From JOPF133 sp052144935 (lineage in GTDB: Bacteria > Acidobacteriota > Terriglobia > Bryobacterales > Bryobacteraceae): DNA of 53,782 nucleotides. The position numbers were made by a program, and so were the translations under genes. Below are positions 1 to 9,051 of this stretch, piece by piece (the stretch's first letter is position 1; every line of letters starts with the position of its first letter). The stretch lies in assembly GCA_052144935.1 (NCBI GenBank), contig JBKQPR010000153.1:1-53782 (forward strand), written 5' to 3'. Below the pieces are notes generated by a model that saw nothing but the letters and a program-made list of their open reading frames with translations, ran no database searches and was not told the origin of the DNA.

Positions 1-2
1 TT

Positions 3-104
3 TGGAGAACCTTGAACACCCATCCGCCACCCGCCAACAGGCGTTCAGGAGCCGCTGCGGGCACTGCCGGGTCGGGCGCGTCGACGCCTCGGCTGGAGAG
101 CTAA
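3..104 (+). CDS. possible C-terminal end of an upstream gene
   Basis: An open frame enters from the left edge and stops at TAA (102-104). The 33 visible residues are rich in Pro, Ala, Gly and Ser, as is common for disordered C-terminal tails. No family can be recognised from so little sequence. It may instead be chance in GC-rich DNA. Confidence 0.25.
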   Translation, partial: WRTLNTHPPPANRRSGAAAGTAGSGASTPRLES

Positions 105-249
105 ATTACTGTCTGAACCGCAGCTCAAGGCAAACGAAGCGCACCGATTCCGCCCCCCACAGGCGCCAACATTTTCCGCCGATTCTGTTTCGGGCCGAAT
201 CGGGTGTATTCTTAAGTGTCAAGGGGGAGCGGAGATCGTAAAATTCTGC

Positions 250-1014
250 GTGCTGGCCAGCGGCAGCTCCGGCAATGCCGCTTTGCTGGCCACCGAAAAC
301 ACGCGCATCCTGGTGGATGCCGGCCTGAGCATGCGCGAGATCGCCAGGCGCCTGGCCGCCATCGGCGAGGATCTCGCGCACATCGACGCCATCCTGATCA
401 CCCACGAGCACACCGACCACGTGGCCGGCCTCCCCGTGCTGGCGCGCAACAGGAGCGTGCATGCCATCATCTACATGACCCACTTGACGGCCCCCTCCAT
501 CGATTGGGGCGAGGCGCCGCCCGCGCGCCTGGAAACATTTCAGGCCGGCGCCGGCTTTCCCATCGGCGACATCGAAGTGCAGAGTTTCGGCATTCCGCAC
601 GATGCGCGGGACCCGGTGGGCTTCCGCTTCGAAGCGCAGGGCGTCCGTATCGGCGTGGCCACCGATCTGGGCTACATTCCGGAATCCGTGAAGTACCACT
701 TGCGGCGCGCCGACCTGCTGCTGCTGGAGGCCAATCACGACCTGGACATGCTCAAGGTGGGCCCGTATCCCTGGGCCGTGAAGCAGCGAGTGATGAGCCG
801 CGTGGGCCATCTGTCGAACCTGGTGATGTACGACTACCTGTTGCAGGATCTCGATTCGGCCACCGCCCACCTGGTGCTGGGCCATTTGAGCGAGCAGAAC
901 AACCATCCGGAAATCGTGCGGCTGATGGCCAGCCAGGCGCTCGACCAGCGCGGATTGCGCGCCAGCCTGGCGATCGCCGCGCAGCATCATCCGTCGGAAG
1001 TTTTCCAATTTTGA
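250..1014 (+). CDS. metallo-beta-lactamase-fold hydrolase, YycJ/WalJ-like
   Basis: This is a metal-dependent phosphodiesterase or nuclease-type hydrolase of the small single-domain MBL group to which YycJ/WalJ belongs. The metal motif THEHTDH lies at about residues 52-58, followed by further His/Asp ligands (GIPHDARD, ATDLGY, LGHLSEQNNHP). Length, about 254 aa, fits the family. Family members normally begin with M-(K/R)-FCVLASGSSGN. Here the matching VKFCV codons are present upstream of GTG 250, but the codon at 238 is GTA. The only candidates that would include those residues are non-standard codons such as ATC 235, well placed behind GGGGGAG (223-229). The GTG start given here removes part of the first beta strand. 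purB follows 7 bp downstream in the same direction, suggesting co-transcription. Confidence 0.88.
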   Translation: MLASGSSGNAALLATENTRILVDAGLSMREIARRLAAIGEDLAHIDAILITHEHTDHVAGLPVLARNRSVHAIIYMTHLTAPSIDWGEAPPARLETFQAGAGFPIGDIEVQSFGIPHDARDPVGFRFEAQGVRIGVATDLGYIPESVKYHLRRADLLLLEANHDLDMLKVGPYPWAVKQRVMSRVGHLSNLVMYDYLLQDLDSATAHLVLGHLSEQNNHPEIVRLMASQALDQRGLRASLAIAAQHHPSEVFQF

Positions 1015-1021
1015 TCCCACC

Positions 1022-2347
1022 ATGATTCCCCGATATACGCGGCCTGAAATGGGCCGGATCTGGAGCGACCAGAACAAGTTTCAACAGTGGCTGGAGGTGG
1101 AGCTGGCGGCTGCCGACGCCCTCGCCGAGCTGGGCGTGGTCCCCGCCGAGGCGGCCGCCCTGCTGCGGGCGCACGCGGGCTTCGAGGTGGCGCGCATCCA
1201 TGACATCGAGCGCGAAGTGAAGCACGACGTGATCGCCTTCACCACCGCGGTGGCGGAGACCATGGCGCGCGCCGGCCACGCGGAGGCCTCGCGCTGGCTG
1301 CACTACGGGCTGACCTCCAATGACGTGGTGGACACCGCGCAGGCCCTGCAGCTCCGGCAAGCCGCCGGCATTCTGATCCGCGGCCTGGAGGAGCTGCGCG
1401 AGACGCTGGGCCGGCGCGCCCGGGAGTTCCAGCACACCGTTCAGATCGGGCGCACTCATGGCGTGCACGCCGAGCCAATCACTTTCGGACTGAAGCTGGC
1501 CATCTGGTACGAAGAGGCCGGCCGCAACCTGGATCGCTTGCGCGAGGCCGCCGAGGGCCTGCGCGTGGGCAAGACTTCGGGCGCGGTGGGCACCTTCGCG
1601 CACATCGGCCCGGAGGTCGAGGAGCTGATCTGCGCGCGCCTCGGGCTCAAGCCCGCGGCGGTCACTTCGCAGGTAATCCAGCGGGACCGGCACGCGCACT
1701 TCGTCGCGGCGCTGGCGCTGGCCACGGCGTTGTGCGAGAAGATCGCGCTCGAGGTGCGCCACTTGCAGCGCACCGAAGTGCGCGAGGCCGAGGAGTATTT
1801 CGCGCGCGGCCAGAAGGGCAGCTCGGCCATGCCGCACAAACGCAACCCGGTTACCTGCGAGCAAATCTGTGGCCTGGCGCGGGTGGTGCGGGCCAATGTG
1901 CAAGCGGCCTTCGAGGACATCGCGCTGTGGCACGAGCGGGATATTTCGCACTCCTCGGTAGAGCGTGTGATTCTACCCGATTCCACGATCCTGGCGGACT
2001 ACCTGCTGGACAAGACCACTAAGTTAGTGGGCCAGTTACTGGTCTACCCGGAGCGCATGTTGCGCAACCTGGAGATGACTCGCGGCCTGGTCTTCTCCGG
2101 CCAGTTACTATTGGACCTGGCCGCCGCCGGCATGCTCCGCGAGCGGGCCTACCGTATTGTGCAGGCCCACGCCATGCGCGCGTGGGAAGAAGAAGGCGAT
2201 TTCCGCGCCGCCATTGAGGCCGACCCCGAAATCCGCGCCGTGCTCAGCGAGGCGCAGATTGCCGAAGCCTTCTCGCTGGAGCGTCAGCTCCGCAACGTAG
2301 ACCGGATCTTCGCCCGCGTGTTTGGAGCGGGTCCGGCGGATAGCTAA
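1022..2347 (+). CDS. purB: adenylosuccinate lyase
   Basis: A cytosolic enzyme of purine synthesis that cleaves SAICAR to AICAR and adenylosuccinate to AMP, releasing fumarate. The 441-residue length fits the shorter bacterial PurB class. Visible family marks are HYGLTSNDVVDTA (about residues 98-110), the TH catalytic segment IGRTHGVHAEP (about 142-152) and the fumarase/aspartase superfamily signature GSSAMPHKRNP (about 265-275) carrying the flexible catalytic-loop serines. ATG 1022 is the first start after the preceding gene and gives a complete N-terminus (MIPRYTRPEMGRIWS), so it is well supported. Nothing looks broken. No other purine gene is adjacent. Confidence 0.97.
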   Translation: MIPRYTRPEMGRIWSDQNKFQQWLEVELAAADALAELGVVPAEAAALLRAHAGFEVARIHDIEREVKHDVIAFTTAVAETMARAGHAEASRWLHYGLTSNDVVDTAQALQLRQAAGILIRGLEELRETLGRRAREFQHTVQIGRTHGVHAEPITFGLKLAIWYEEAGRNLDRLREAAEGLRVGKTSGAVGTFAHIGPEVEELICARLGLKPAAVTSQVIQRDRHAHFVAALALATALCEKIALEVRHLQRTEVREAEEYFARGQKGSSAMPHKRNPVTCEQICGLARVVRANVQAAFEDIALWHERDISHSSVERVILPDSTILADYLLDKTTKLVGQLLVYPERMLRNLEMTRGLVFSGQLLLDLAAAGMLRERAYRIVQAHAMRAWEEEGDFRAAIEADPEIRAVLSEAQIAEAFSLERQLRNVDRIFARVFGAGPADS

Positions 2348-2522
2348 ACCAACCGCTCTCTTACTGGCGCCTTGTTTCGGAACTGCCCAACGCCCTTCCC
2401 TCTTTGTGCCACCGCTCGACTCGTACGCGATTATCGTTCGTTAATGCCCCGATCTACCCCGTAACCGCAACTTTCCGCCAGACGCCAGGGTTCATCTCAC
2501 CGTGTAGTTCATGAGGGGTTCC

Positions 2523-4085
2523 ATGAAGGGTTCCATAAAGTTCGCCGTCCTGCTTCTTCTTCCGTGCGCTTTTGCACAAACCACCAGCGCCCCGGTGATG
2601 ACCGGCCGCGCCGCGGCCCGGTTTCTTGACCAGGCCACCTGGGGACCGACGCCGGCTTCTATCGCCCAATTGGAGCAGACGGGGATCGCCAATTGGCTGG
2701 CCGCGCAGTTTGCGCTGAACACTTCCGACCTCCCGGACCAGCCCATTCTGGACTCCACCGGGAAGAGCAACAACAATCTCGCTCCCGTGCAGCTCGCGTT
2801 CTTCCAAAACGCGGTGACCGGGCAGGATCAGTTGCGGCAGCGGGTGGCTTTCGCCCTCTCGGAGATCCTGGTGGTCTCGGCCGTTTCGACCAAGCCCGCC
2901 TATGCCTTTCCCCCCTACTGGCGCCTCTTCCGGGATAACGCCTTCGCTAATTACCGCGACGTACTCAAGGCGATTACGCTGAGTCCGGCCATGGGAAACT
3001 ACCTCAGCATGGTCAATAACAATAAGGCCAATGCGTCGAAGGGCACGGCGGCCAACGAGAACTATTCCCGCGAGCTGATGCAGTTATTCACGCTCGGCCT
3101 CGTGCAGCTTAATCCCGACGGCAGCCCGGTACTGGACACCAATAATAATCCGGTACCCACTTACGATCAAAGCGTAGTTACGAGCCAGGCCAAAGCCTTC
3201 ACCGGATGGACTTATCCGACCGCCCCGAGTGCCACCGCCAAGACCAATAACCCGGCCTATTACCTGGGCCCGATGTTCGCCGTGGAGGCGGAGCACGACA
3301 CCACGTCCAAATCCATCGTCTCGGGGATCGTGATTCCCGCCGGGCAGACCGCCGAACAGGATCTGGAGTCGGTGCTGGACGCCCTGATGGCGCAGAAGAC
3401 CATGGCCCCCTTCGTCAGCCGCCAGTTGATCGAACACCTGGTCACCAGCAATCCCAGCTCGGCCTATATCCAGCGTGTTTCGAATGTCTTCCTTAATGAC
3501 GGCACGGGCACGCGCGGCAATCTGCAGGCGGTGATCACCGCCATCCTGACCGACCCCGAAGCGCGCGCGAGCGACGACCCCAGCGCCGCGGCGAACGCCA
3601 ACTTCGGGCATATGCGCGAGCCGGTGCTCTTTATGGCGAATCTGCTGCGCGGACTAAATGCCACTCTGGGCTCGGCGAGCGCGCCGTACAACGACGCCAC
3701 CTTGATGGGGCAGGAGCTGTTCTATTCGCCCACCGTATTCAGTTACTTCTCGCCGCTCTATACTCTCGAAAGCGGGCTGACCGCCCCGGAGTTTGGGATT
3801 TACTCGACCCAGACCGCCGCGGAGCGCGCGGACATTGTGAACGCGGCGCTTTACGGCAAGCTGGATGCGAGCACTACGCTCGATTTAACTCCTTTTGAGC
3901 AATATCAAGGCAACGTGAGCGGCCTGGTCCAATACATTAGTTACGCGTTTCTGCACAGCGCAATGTCCACCGGCCTGGCACAGGCTGCCACTAGCGCGGC
4001 TTCGGCGGTGACCACGCCGGCGACGCAAGCCGAAGCGGCGCTGTACGTCGTCCTGACCTCCAGCGAATATCAAATCATGCAATAG
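2523..4085 (+). CDS. secreted DUF1800 family protein
   Basis: A large exported protein of the DUF1800 family, whose biochemical role is unknown and which is common in Acidobacteria, Planctomycetes and Verrucomicrobia. A signal peptide is visible (KGSIKFAVLLLLPCAFAQ). Family features include RFLDQATWGPTP near the mature N-terminus, NENYSRELMQLFTLG about one third along, TGW in the middle and SPTVFSYFSP near the C-terminus. ATG 2523 is preferred because GAGGGG (2513-2518) lies just upstream and it gives a tidy signal peptide. ATG 2511 is possible and would add four residues. The DUF1501 partner starts 10 bp after the stop, the standard pairing for this family. Direct sequence evidence supports the family, not a function. 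Confidence 0.92.
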   Translation: MKGSIKFAVLLLLPCAFAQTTSAPVMTGRAAARFLDQATWGPTPASIAQLEQTGIANWLAAQFALNTSDLPDQPILDSTGKSNNNLAPVQLAFFQNAVTGQDQLRQRVAFALSEILVVSAVSTKPAYAFPPYWRLFRDNAFANYRDVLKAITLSPAMGNYLSMVNNNKANASKGTAANENYSRELMQLFTLGLVQLNPDGSPVLDTNNNPVPTYDQSVVTSQAKAFTGWTYPTAPSATAKTNNPAYYLGPMFAVEAEHDTTSKSIVSGIVIPAGQTAEQDLESVLDALMAQKTMAPFVSRQLIEHLVTSNPSSAYIQRVSNVFLNDGTGTRGNLQAVITAILTDPEARASDDPSAAANANFGHMREPVLFMANLLRGLNATLGSASAPYNDATLMGQELFYSPTVFSYFSPLYTLESGLTAPEFGIYSTQTAAERADIVNAALYGKLDASTTLDLTPFEQYQGNVSGLVQYISYAFLHSAMSTGLAQAATSAASAVTTPATQAEAALYVVLTSSEYQIMQ

Positions 4086-4095
4086 GGGAAAAAAC

Positions 4096-5436
4096 ATGTT
4101 TAGCCGTCGAGGATTCATAAAAATTGGAGCGGCGTCGGTGGGAACTATGGCGCTGCGGCCCTTCGGACTGCTGCCCACGCTGGCGCAAAGCGGCCCGGAT
4201 TACCGGGCGCTCGTCTGCGTCTTCCTGTTTGGCGGAAACGATTCCAACAACACCATCGTTCCGCTGGACGACACCGACTACAAAGCGTACCAGTCCATCC
4301 GCGGAAGCCTGGGCCTGCCCACCGGCGCGATGGTGCAGGTGGAAAGCGTATCCGGCGCGCCCTACGGTTTTCACGCGCTGCTGACCGAAGTGGCCAGCCT
4401 GTTCTCGAGCAAGGAACTGGCCGTGGTGGCGAACGTGGGATCGTTGGTGCAGCCGATCACCCGCGCGCAATACCTGGCCCAGCAGACGCCCGTGCCCTCG
4501 AATCTTTTTTCGCATTCCGACCAGCAGGCGCAGTGGCAGACTTCGGTGGCGCAGGGCAACAGCACCTCCGGCTGGGCGGGGCGTGCGGCCGATTACATTG
4601 CGGCCCAAGGCATCAATTCCTCGAAGTTCCCCACCTTTCTGTCGGTGGCCGGCAACGCGCTGGAGGGAACCGGAGCGAAGACCCAGCCGGTTGCCATATC
4701 GCCGGGCGGGTCGCTGAAGCTCACCGGATTCAGCACCTCGGCGGCCTCGCAGGCGCGCTGGTCGGCGCTGAACGAGCTGCTCACGGCGAATAGCGGCGTC
4801 TCGCTGGTTCAGGCGGCCAACGACACGCTCTCCAATAGCATTGCCGATGCCAACGCGCTCGACAACGCGTTGAGTGGGGCCCCGGCGTTGAAGACGGTAT
4901 TCCCCAAGACCTCGCTGGGCGAGCAACTCCAGCAGGTGGCGCAGATCATCTCCGTGCAGTCGGCCTTGGGAATGCGGCGCCAGATCTTCTTCTGCTCTCT
5001 GGGCGGCTTCGATACCCACACCGGCGAATTGGGGACCCAGAACACTCTGTATCCGCAGGTCAGCCAGGCGCTGGCAGCCTTCTACGACGCTACGCAGGAG
5101 CTGGGAGTGGCGCAGAACGTCACCACATTTACGGAGTCGGAGTTCAACCGCACGTTCCAGCCCACCTCAGGAGACGGCAGCGATCACGGCTGGGGCGGCC
5201 ATCACCTGGTGGTGGGCGGCGCGGTCCAAGGCGGGCAGATCTACGGCAGCTTTCCAACCTTCGAGCTGGCCGGGCCGAGCGACACCGACGTGCGCGGCCG
5301 CTGGATTCCCACCACCGCCATTGACCAGTACGGGGCCACGCTGTGCTCGTGGTTCGGCATTCCGGCCGCGGCCTTGCCCACGGTATTCCCGAACCTGCCT
5401 AATTTCAGCACCGCGAACCTAGGCTTTTTGGGGTAG
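4096..5436 (+). CDS. DUF1501 family protein with Tat-like signal
   Basis: The partner of the preceding DUF1800 gene. DUF1501 proteins are sulfatase/alkaline-phosphatase-fold exported proteins of unproven function. The N-terminus SRRGFIKIGAASVGTMAL resembles a twin-arginine signal, implying export of a folded protein. Typical marks are VCVFLFGGNDSNNTIVP near residue 38, FSHSDQQAQWQ near 138, GGFDTHTGELGTQ near 303 and FTESEFNRTFQPTSGDGSDHGWGGHH near 350. AGGGG upstream of ATG 4096 serves as a ribosome site. The 446-residue length is normal. The two genes form a short operon, and both products are presumably exported, one probably by Sec and one by Tat. Confidence 0.92.
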   Translation: MFSRRGFIKIGAASVGTMALRPFGLLPTLAQSGPDYRALVCVFLFGGNDSNNTIVPLDDTDYKAYQSIRGSLGLPTGAMVQVESVSGAPYGFHALLTEVASLFSSKELAVVANVGSLVQPITRAQYLAQQTPVPSNLFSHSDQQAQWQTSVAQGNSTSGWAGRAADYIAAQGINSSKFPTFLSVAGNALEGTGAKTQPVAISPGGSLKLTGFSTSAASQARWSALNELLTANSGVSLVQAANDTLSNSIADANALDNALSGAPALKTVFPKTSLGEQLQQVAQIISVQSALGMRRQIFFCSLGGFDTHTGELGTQNTLYPQVSQALAAFYDATQELGVAQNVTTFTESEFNRTFQPTSGDGSDHGWGGHHLVVGGAVQGGQIYGSFPTFELAGPSDTDVRGRWIPTTAIDQYGATLCSWFGIPAAALPTVFPNLPNFSTANLGFLG

Positions 5437-6127
5437 GGCGCTTGCATTTGAGAAGGTGATCTAAATGAGTCACTTTTCTCTCCACCGCGGAGGGGTGCCC
5501 TCTGGGCCCGTAGAAAGCGCGGAGAAAACCTGAGGGGAGAAGATCTGCACCGTGAAAGCGCCCTTGCGGGTCTTTGGTGATTTCTCGCTTGCTTGTTTCG
5601 GAGTCAGCCCGCCCATTGCGGAACAGGGGTGAGGCTGTGGTGTCTACGACCGGCTTCTTACCTCCGCACTTGGTCGCGGTCTTCTACTTTACATTTTTGG
5701 GCGGTTCCGATGGGCCGCAGCCTGGTATCTGGAGAGCGGCTTCGCAGGGACGCGGGCGTGCTACGTACGGCATGCGACGGGTGGGACGGATGTACTTGGG
5801 GCGCGTACAGTCACCCTTCATCTCGCGGTGGATCCCCAGAAACCGGTTGCCTATGCCGTGGCTGACATATTGCCGACCAGGGAGAAGGCAAGGCCGGCAA
5901 TGGCGCTTTAGAGGAGCAGTTCTAAGGGGACCGCCTGGCCAGAGGACTACAGGATCGATAAGTACCGCCGCCTCGCGCTGCGATGCGCGAGGCACGCGAT
6001 CCGCAGGCCGCATACCCCGGTTTCCAGCCTGCGAGGCGTAGGCGTGGGCAACGGGACCCCGGCGAAGTTAAACTAGGCCCCGCGCAAAGAGACCGGTGAC
6101 TCACACAGCGCCACGCGGTGGCGGCCA
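5437..6127. other. 691-bp region without a clear gene
   Basis: No convincing gene with a start codon was found. The first 100 bases contain fragments (caccgcgg, gcgcggagaa) resembling the CGCGGAG repeat family found elsewhere in the window. On the + strand 5633-5911 is open and ends at TAG. Its last part reads like protein (TVTLHLAVDPQKPVAYAVAD), but there is no plausible start, so it may be a gene remnant. No terminator or RNA gene was recognised. Confidence 0.4.
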
Positions 6128-6430
6128 TCACCGCCAATAGCCGCGATAGAATCGATAGCCGCGGCCTTCATGCCGCCACTCGGGAGACACCCACACCGCG
6201 CGGGCGCGCGGCGGGCGCATCCAGCGGCCTTCCGACCAAGCCCAGTTGCCGCCGGCCCGATTCCAATATCCGGTCGTCCAAACGTAACCAGGACCGGGGG
6301 CCACACCCACCGCCGCGTAGCGCGGCGCCGGGGGCGCGTAGGCCGTGTAATACATGCCTGGGCCCGGGGCGCACCCGCTCACGAACGCGCCCAGAGCGAT
6401 CAACGTGCCAGCCAACAGTTTCGATTTCAT
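6128..6430 (-). CDS. small lipoprotein with Tyr/Trp/Gly-rich repeats
   Basis: A 100-residue predicted lipoprotein. The signal is MKSKLLAGTLIALGAFVSGC with lipobox VSGC, so Cys20 would be acylated. The mature part has WxxGYWxR-type segments (VWTTGYWNRAGGNWAWSEGRWMRPP and then FYRGYWR). These resemble the YXWXGXW-repeat proteins often found on bacterial envelopes and of unknown function. GAGG precedes ATG 6430. It stands alone, followed by a gap and then two secreted-protein genes in the same orientation. Confidence 0.75.
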   Translation of the reverse strand: MKSKLLAGTLIALGAFVSGCAPGPGMYYTAYAPPAPRYAAVGVAPGPGYVWTTGYWNRAGGNWAWSEGRWMRPPRARAVWVSPEWRHEGRGYRFYRGYWR

Positions 6431-6544
6431 TTCCTCAGAACCTCCTATGCCATCAAACGCCGCACGCGGGGGTCGCGTTGCGGAGGCTGAAAGGAGATTA
6501 ATGTTAGCGGGCGTTCATCTGGCGCCGACGCGCATACGCCCGCG

Positions 6545-7147
6545 TCACGGCCGTTTGCGCGCCCGAATGGTCACCGCCAGCTCGTCGTTGCGGATGTTTG
6601 TGAAGCGCAGCGTGACCCGTCCCTGGGCGTCCAGCGAAATCACGGCCGGCGTGTTGACGCTAGCGAGCATCCAACCCTCGGGCAGGCTGACGAAGTTCAG
6701 CGGGCGCCCCAGCGTGCGGGTCCACACCAGCTCGCCCTTATCCACGGTGTAGCCCACCGGATCGGTGTAGGTCTCCTCCACGCGGATGCGCACCGATTCG
6801 CCCTCCGCCACGGCCTTCGGCAGGTCTCCTTGCACCACCACGGAATCGGGATCGGTGGGCGTGGGATAGTAGCCCAGGGCATTCACCGATTTTCCGCTCA
6901 CGGTGTGGGTGGGCAGCGGCTCGCCGGTATCCAGGTTGTACATTTTCGAATCGGGCGCCACCGCGCTGCCCGCGCGCACGAAGCTGTGGACGGATTTCTG
7001 CCCCGGCCGCGTCACGGTGAAATCGTGCGAAATGCGGAACTGATGGCCGGCGGGGTCGAGCAGCCAGTAGCGGATTTCGCGATCCTGATCGGCGCGGTGG
7101 AACTGCGCCATGGCCAGCAGCGGAACGAGCGGCAGCAGGCGCTTCAC
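6545..7147 (-). CDS. secreted protein, second copy of a tandem pair
   Basis: A 200-residue protein with a short signal-like N-terminus (MKRLLPLVPLLAMAQ). I do not recognise the family. It is clearly a paralogue of the gene directly upstream. Both share a HxFxISHDFTVTRxG-type stretch (here HQFRISHDFTVTRPG, there HSFDIIYDVTATREG), then SKMYNLDTGEPL against RVIDRATGKPLEFE, RIRVEETYTDP against RIRIYKTYTDP, and a terminal RVTLRFTNIRNDELAVTIRAR against RVRISFLNDRDDQLPVRVAGR. The start ATG overlaps the upstream stop (7144-7147, ATGA), indicating translational coupling. An extracytoplasmic beta-rich protein is likely. Confidence 0.75.
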   Translation of the reverse strand: MKRLLPLVPLLAMAQFHRADQDREIRYWLLDPAGHQFRISHDFTVTRPGQKSVHSFVRAGSAVAPDSKMYNLDTGEPLPTHTVSGKSVNALGYYPTPTDPDSVVVQGDLPKAVAEGESVRIRVEETYTDPVGYTVDKGELVWTRTLGRPLNFVSLPEGWMLASVNTPAVISLDAQGRVTLRFTNIRNDELAVTIRARKRP

Positions 7148-7731
7148 GGCAGTTTCCTCCCCGCGACCCGCACGGGAAGCTGGTCGTCGCGGTCGTTCAG
7201 AAAGCTGATGCGGACGCGGCTGTCGGCATCCGTGGAGACGATTCCCGGCGAGGCCGATCCTACCAGCTCGTAGCCTTTCGGCAACACCACCACGTTGCGC
7301 TTGATGCCCAGCGGACGGTCGAACACGAAGCCGCCGCCGCTTTCGTAATACGAGGGCGGGTCGGTGTAGGTCTTGTAGATGCGGATGCGCGTTTCGGCGC
7401 CTTTGGGCACGGGCCGCGGCAGTTTCACGCGCAGGAATTGGGCATCGTCGGCGGTACGCGCGCTCACCAAGCCGGAGGCCTTGGCGGCGCGGCCGTCCAC
7501 GGTTTCAAATTCCAGCGGCTTGCCGGTGGCGCGGTCGATCACGCGCTCCTTCGTGGCCACCGATCCCTGGCGGATGGGGTTGAAGAAGTAGGGCGCTCCC
7601 TCGCGCGTGGCGGTCACATCGTAAATGATGTCGAAGGAATGGGTCGCGGGCGCCAGCAGTTCATAGACGGTGAGTTCATCGGCGGCCCAGGCGCTGCCGG
7701 CCGCGATCGCAAGAAGCAGCAAAGTTCGCAT
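7144..7731 (-). CDS. secreted protein, first copy of a tandem pair
   Basis: Paralogue of the overlapping downstream gene and about 195 residues long from ATG 7731. That start was chosen because it begins a clean signal peptide (MRTLLLLAIAAGSAWAA) matching the other copy. The frame stays open further upstream (to 7983), but that extension looks non-coding. The mature part has alternating hydrophobic strands and the shared motif RIYKTYTDPPSYYESGGGF. No family was recognised. The pair probably arose by tandem duplication, since the order of conserved segments and the lengths agree. Function unknown. Confidence 0.75.
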   Translation of the reverse strand: MRTLLLLAIAAGSAWAADELTVYELLAPATHSFDIIYDVTATREGAPYFFNPIRQGSVATKERVIDRATGKPLEFETVDGRAAKASGLVSARTADDAQFLRVKLPRPVPKGAETRIRIYKTYTDPPSYYESGGGFVFDRPLGIKRNVVVLPKGYELVGSASPGIVSTDADSRVRISFLNDRDDQLPVRVAGRKLP

Positions 7732-8215
7732 GGATCTCGCCAGTCTATCGCACTTGCCGCCCCGGTAACGGCGCGCCGCGTTGCCGCGGCCTCCTCGCTT
7801 GTTTGCCATCGCGGCCAGCGAGTTCTGTCGCACGCATCGGCACTCCGGTACCAGAAGAAGCCTTGCTTTCGGCCATGCTGGCCCTTCCCGGCCTTCGCGT
7901 CCTGCCGAACCAGTACAGTCGCCGGATGGATGGAACTGTTGCAGCCTCGCCCCGTGAGTGGTGGAAACATATTTGACTTGCAAACCGCCGCATCATGTTG
8001 CCCAACGGTGTGCAGGGAATCTCCACTTTCAACACCGGGAATTTCGGAGCCTTTCCGGAACTCGCGGTGATCAAGCCGTAGCGGCCCGTGGCAATCACGG
8101 CTCCCTGACGGGGTGCCCCCTGGACCCGGCTCTGATCTGACGCGAAGTTCCTGCCGGGGCGCCGCGTCAGGAGGCGGAGGCGTTTTCAACTTGTGTTACT
8201 CTGAATCTTCCACGT
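7732..8215. other. 484-bp divergent intergenic region
   Basis: This lies between the leftward secreted-protein pair and rightward recO. Open frames exist on both strands, but their translations have no protein-like character. It should hold the two divergent promoters. I could not identify a convincing -35/-10 pair or operator. Confidence 0.4.
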
Positions 8216-9034
8216 GTGCCAGCGTGCGTCAGCGAAGCACTTGTCCTGCGGACTTACCCGCTCAAGGAAGCGGACCTGATCGTCAGTTTTCTGACCAGGG
8301 ATCAGGGAAAGTTGCGGGGCGTGGCCAAGCGGGCGCGGCGGCCGAAGAGCGGTTTCGGCGCGGGGCTGGAGCGGTTATCGCACGTGCGGATGGCGTATTT
8401 TCAGCGCGAAACGCGCGAGCTGGTGAACCTGGATTCCTGCGAATTGATTCGTTCCCAATTCGACTTGGTTTCGGATTACTGGACGGGCGTGGCGCTGGAC
8501 TACTTCGCGGAAGTGGCCGACCAGTTGTTGCCTTCCGCGGAGCCGAGCGAAAAGTTTTTCCGGCTCCTGTTGGCCGTGCTCGATTACCTTCGGCCGGCTG
8601 TGGGGGACGATCCGGCGGCAGCGGCATTGTCCAGCAGCGGCCGTGTGTGGCGCGCGGTGACGTATTATTCGCTGTGGGCGGTGCGGCTTTCCGGGTGGCT
8701 TCCGGAATTGCACGTGTGTCTCGGTTGCGGCAGCCTGCTGGACGAGCCGGAGCCGGGCGGCGAGCGGGAGCGGGCGTTTTTCCATCGCGGGCGGGCGGGC
8801 CTGTTGTGTGGCCATTGCCGGCGCGCGATGGCGGTGGGAAGCAGTTGGGAGTTGAGCGCGGAGTCCAGGAATACCGCCGCGGAGATGTTGCGCCGACCGG
8901 TGGCGCAGTTATCGAAAACGGACTGGGCCCAAGCCACCGCCGCGGACCTGCGGCGATTTCTGGTCCAGCAGATCGAATCGCACGTGGAACGGAAACTGGT
9001 GACGGCTAGACTGCTGGAGGAGAGCGAAGGTTGA
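8216..9034 (+). CDS. recO: DNA repair protein RecO
   Basis: RecO works with RecF and RecR to load RecA on SSB-coated single-stranded DNA. The N-terminal OB-fold begins SEALVLRTYPLKEADLIVSFLTRDQGK, a typical RecO opening, followed by GVAKRARRPKSGFGAGLE. The central helical part contains FFRLLLAVLDYL. A zinc ribbon is formed by CLGC (about residues 164-167) and CGHC (about 198-201), as in RecO forms that keep four cysteines. The start is GTG 8216, giving MPACVSEALVLR. No strong Shine-Dalgarno is visible. Length 272 is slightly above the E. coli protein. glyQ follows after a repeat-filled 134-bp gap. Confidence 0.92.
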   Translation: MPACVSEALVLRTYPLKEADLIVSFLTRDQGKLRGVAKRARRPKSGFGAGLERLSHVRMAYFQRETRELVNLDSCELIRSQFDLVSDYWTGVALDYFAEVADQLLPSAEPSEKFFRLLLAVLDYLRPAVGDDPAAAALSSSGRVWRAVTYYSLWAVRLSGWLPELHVCLGCGSLLDEPEPGGERERAFFHRGRAGLLCGHCRRAMAVGSSWELSAESRNTAAEMLRRPVAQLSKTDWAQATAADLRRFLVQQIESHVERKLVTARLLEESEG

Positions 9035-9051
9035 CGCGGCAGGCCAAGACC

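Noticed and set aside
5684..6013. 109-codon - strand frame in the 5.4-6.1 kb gap
   Set aside because: Arg/Pro-rich translation without signal, domain or ribosome site; likely chance.
7614..8189. 191-codon - strand frame extending upstream of the secreted-protein gene
   Set aside because: It is in a different frame from the real gene and its product has no protein-like features; the signal peptide at 7731 defines the true start.
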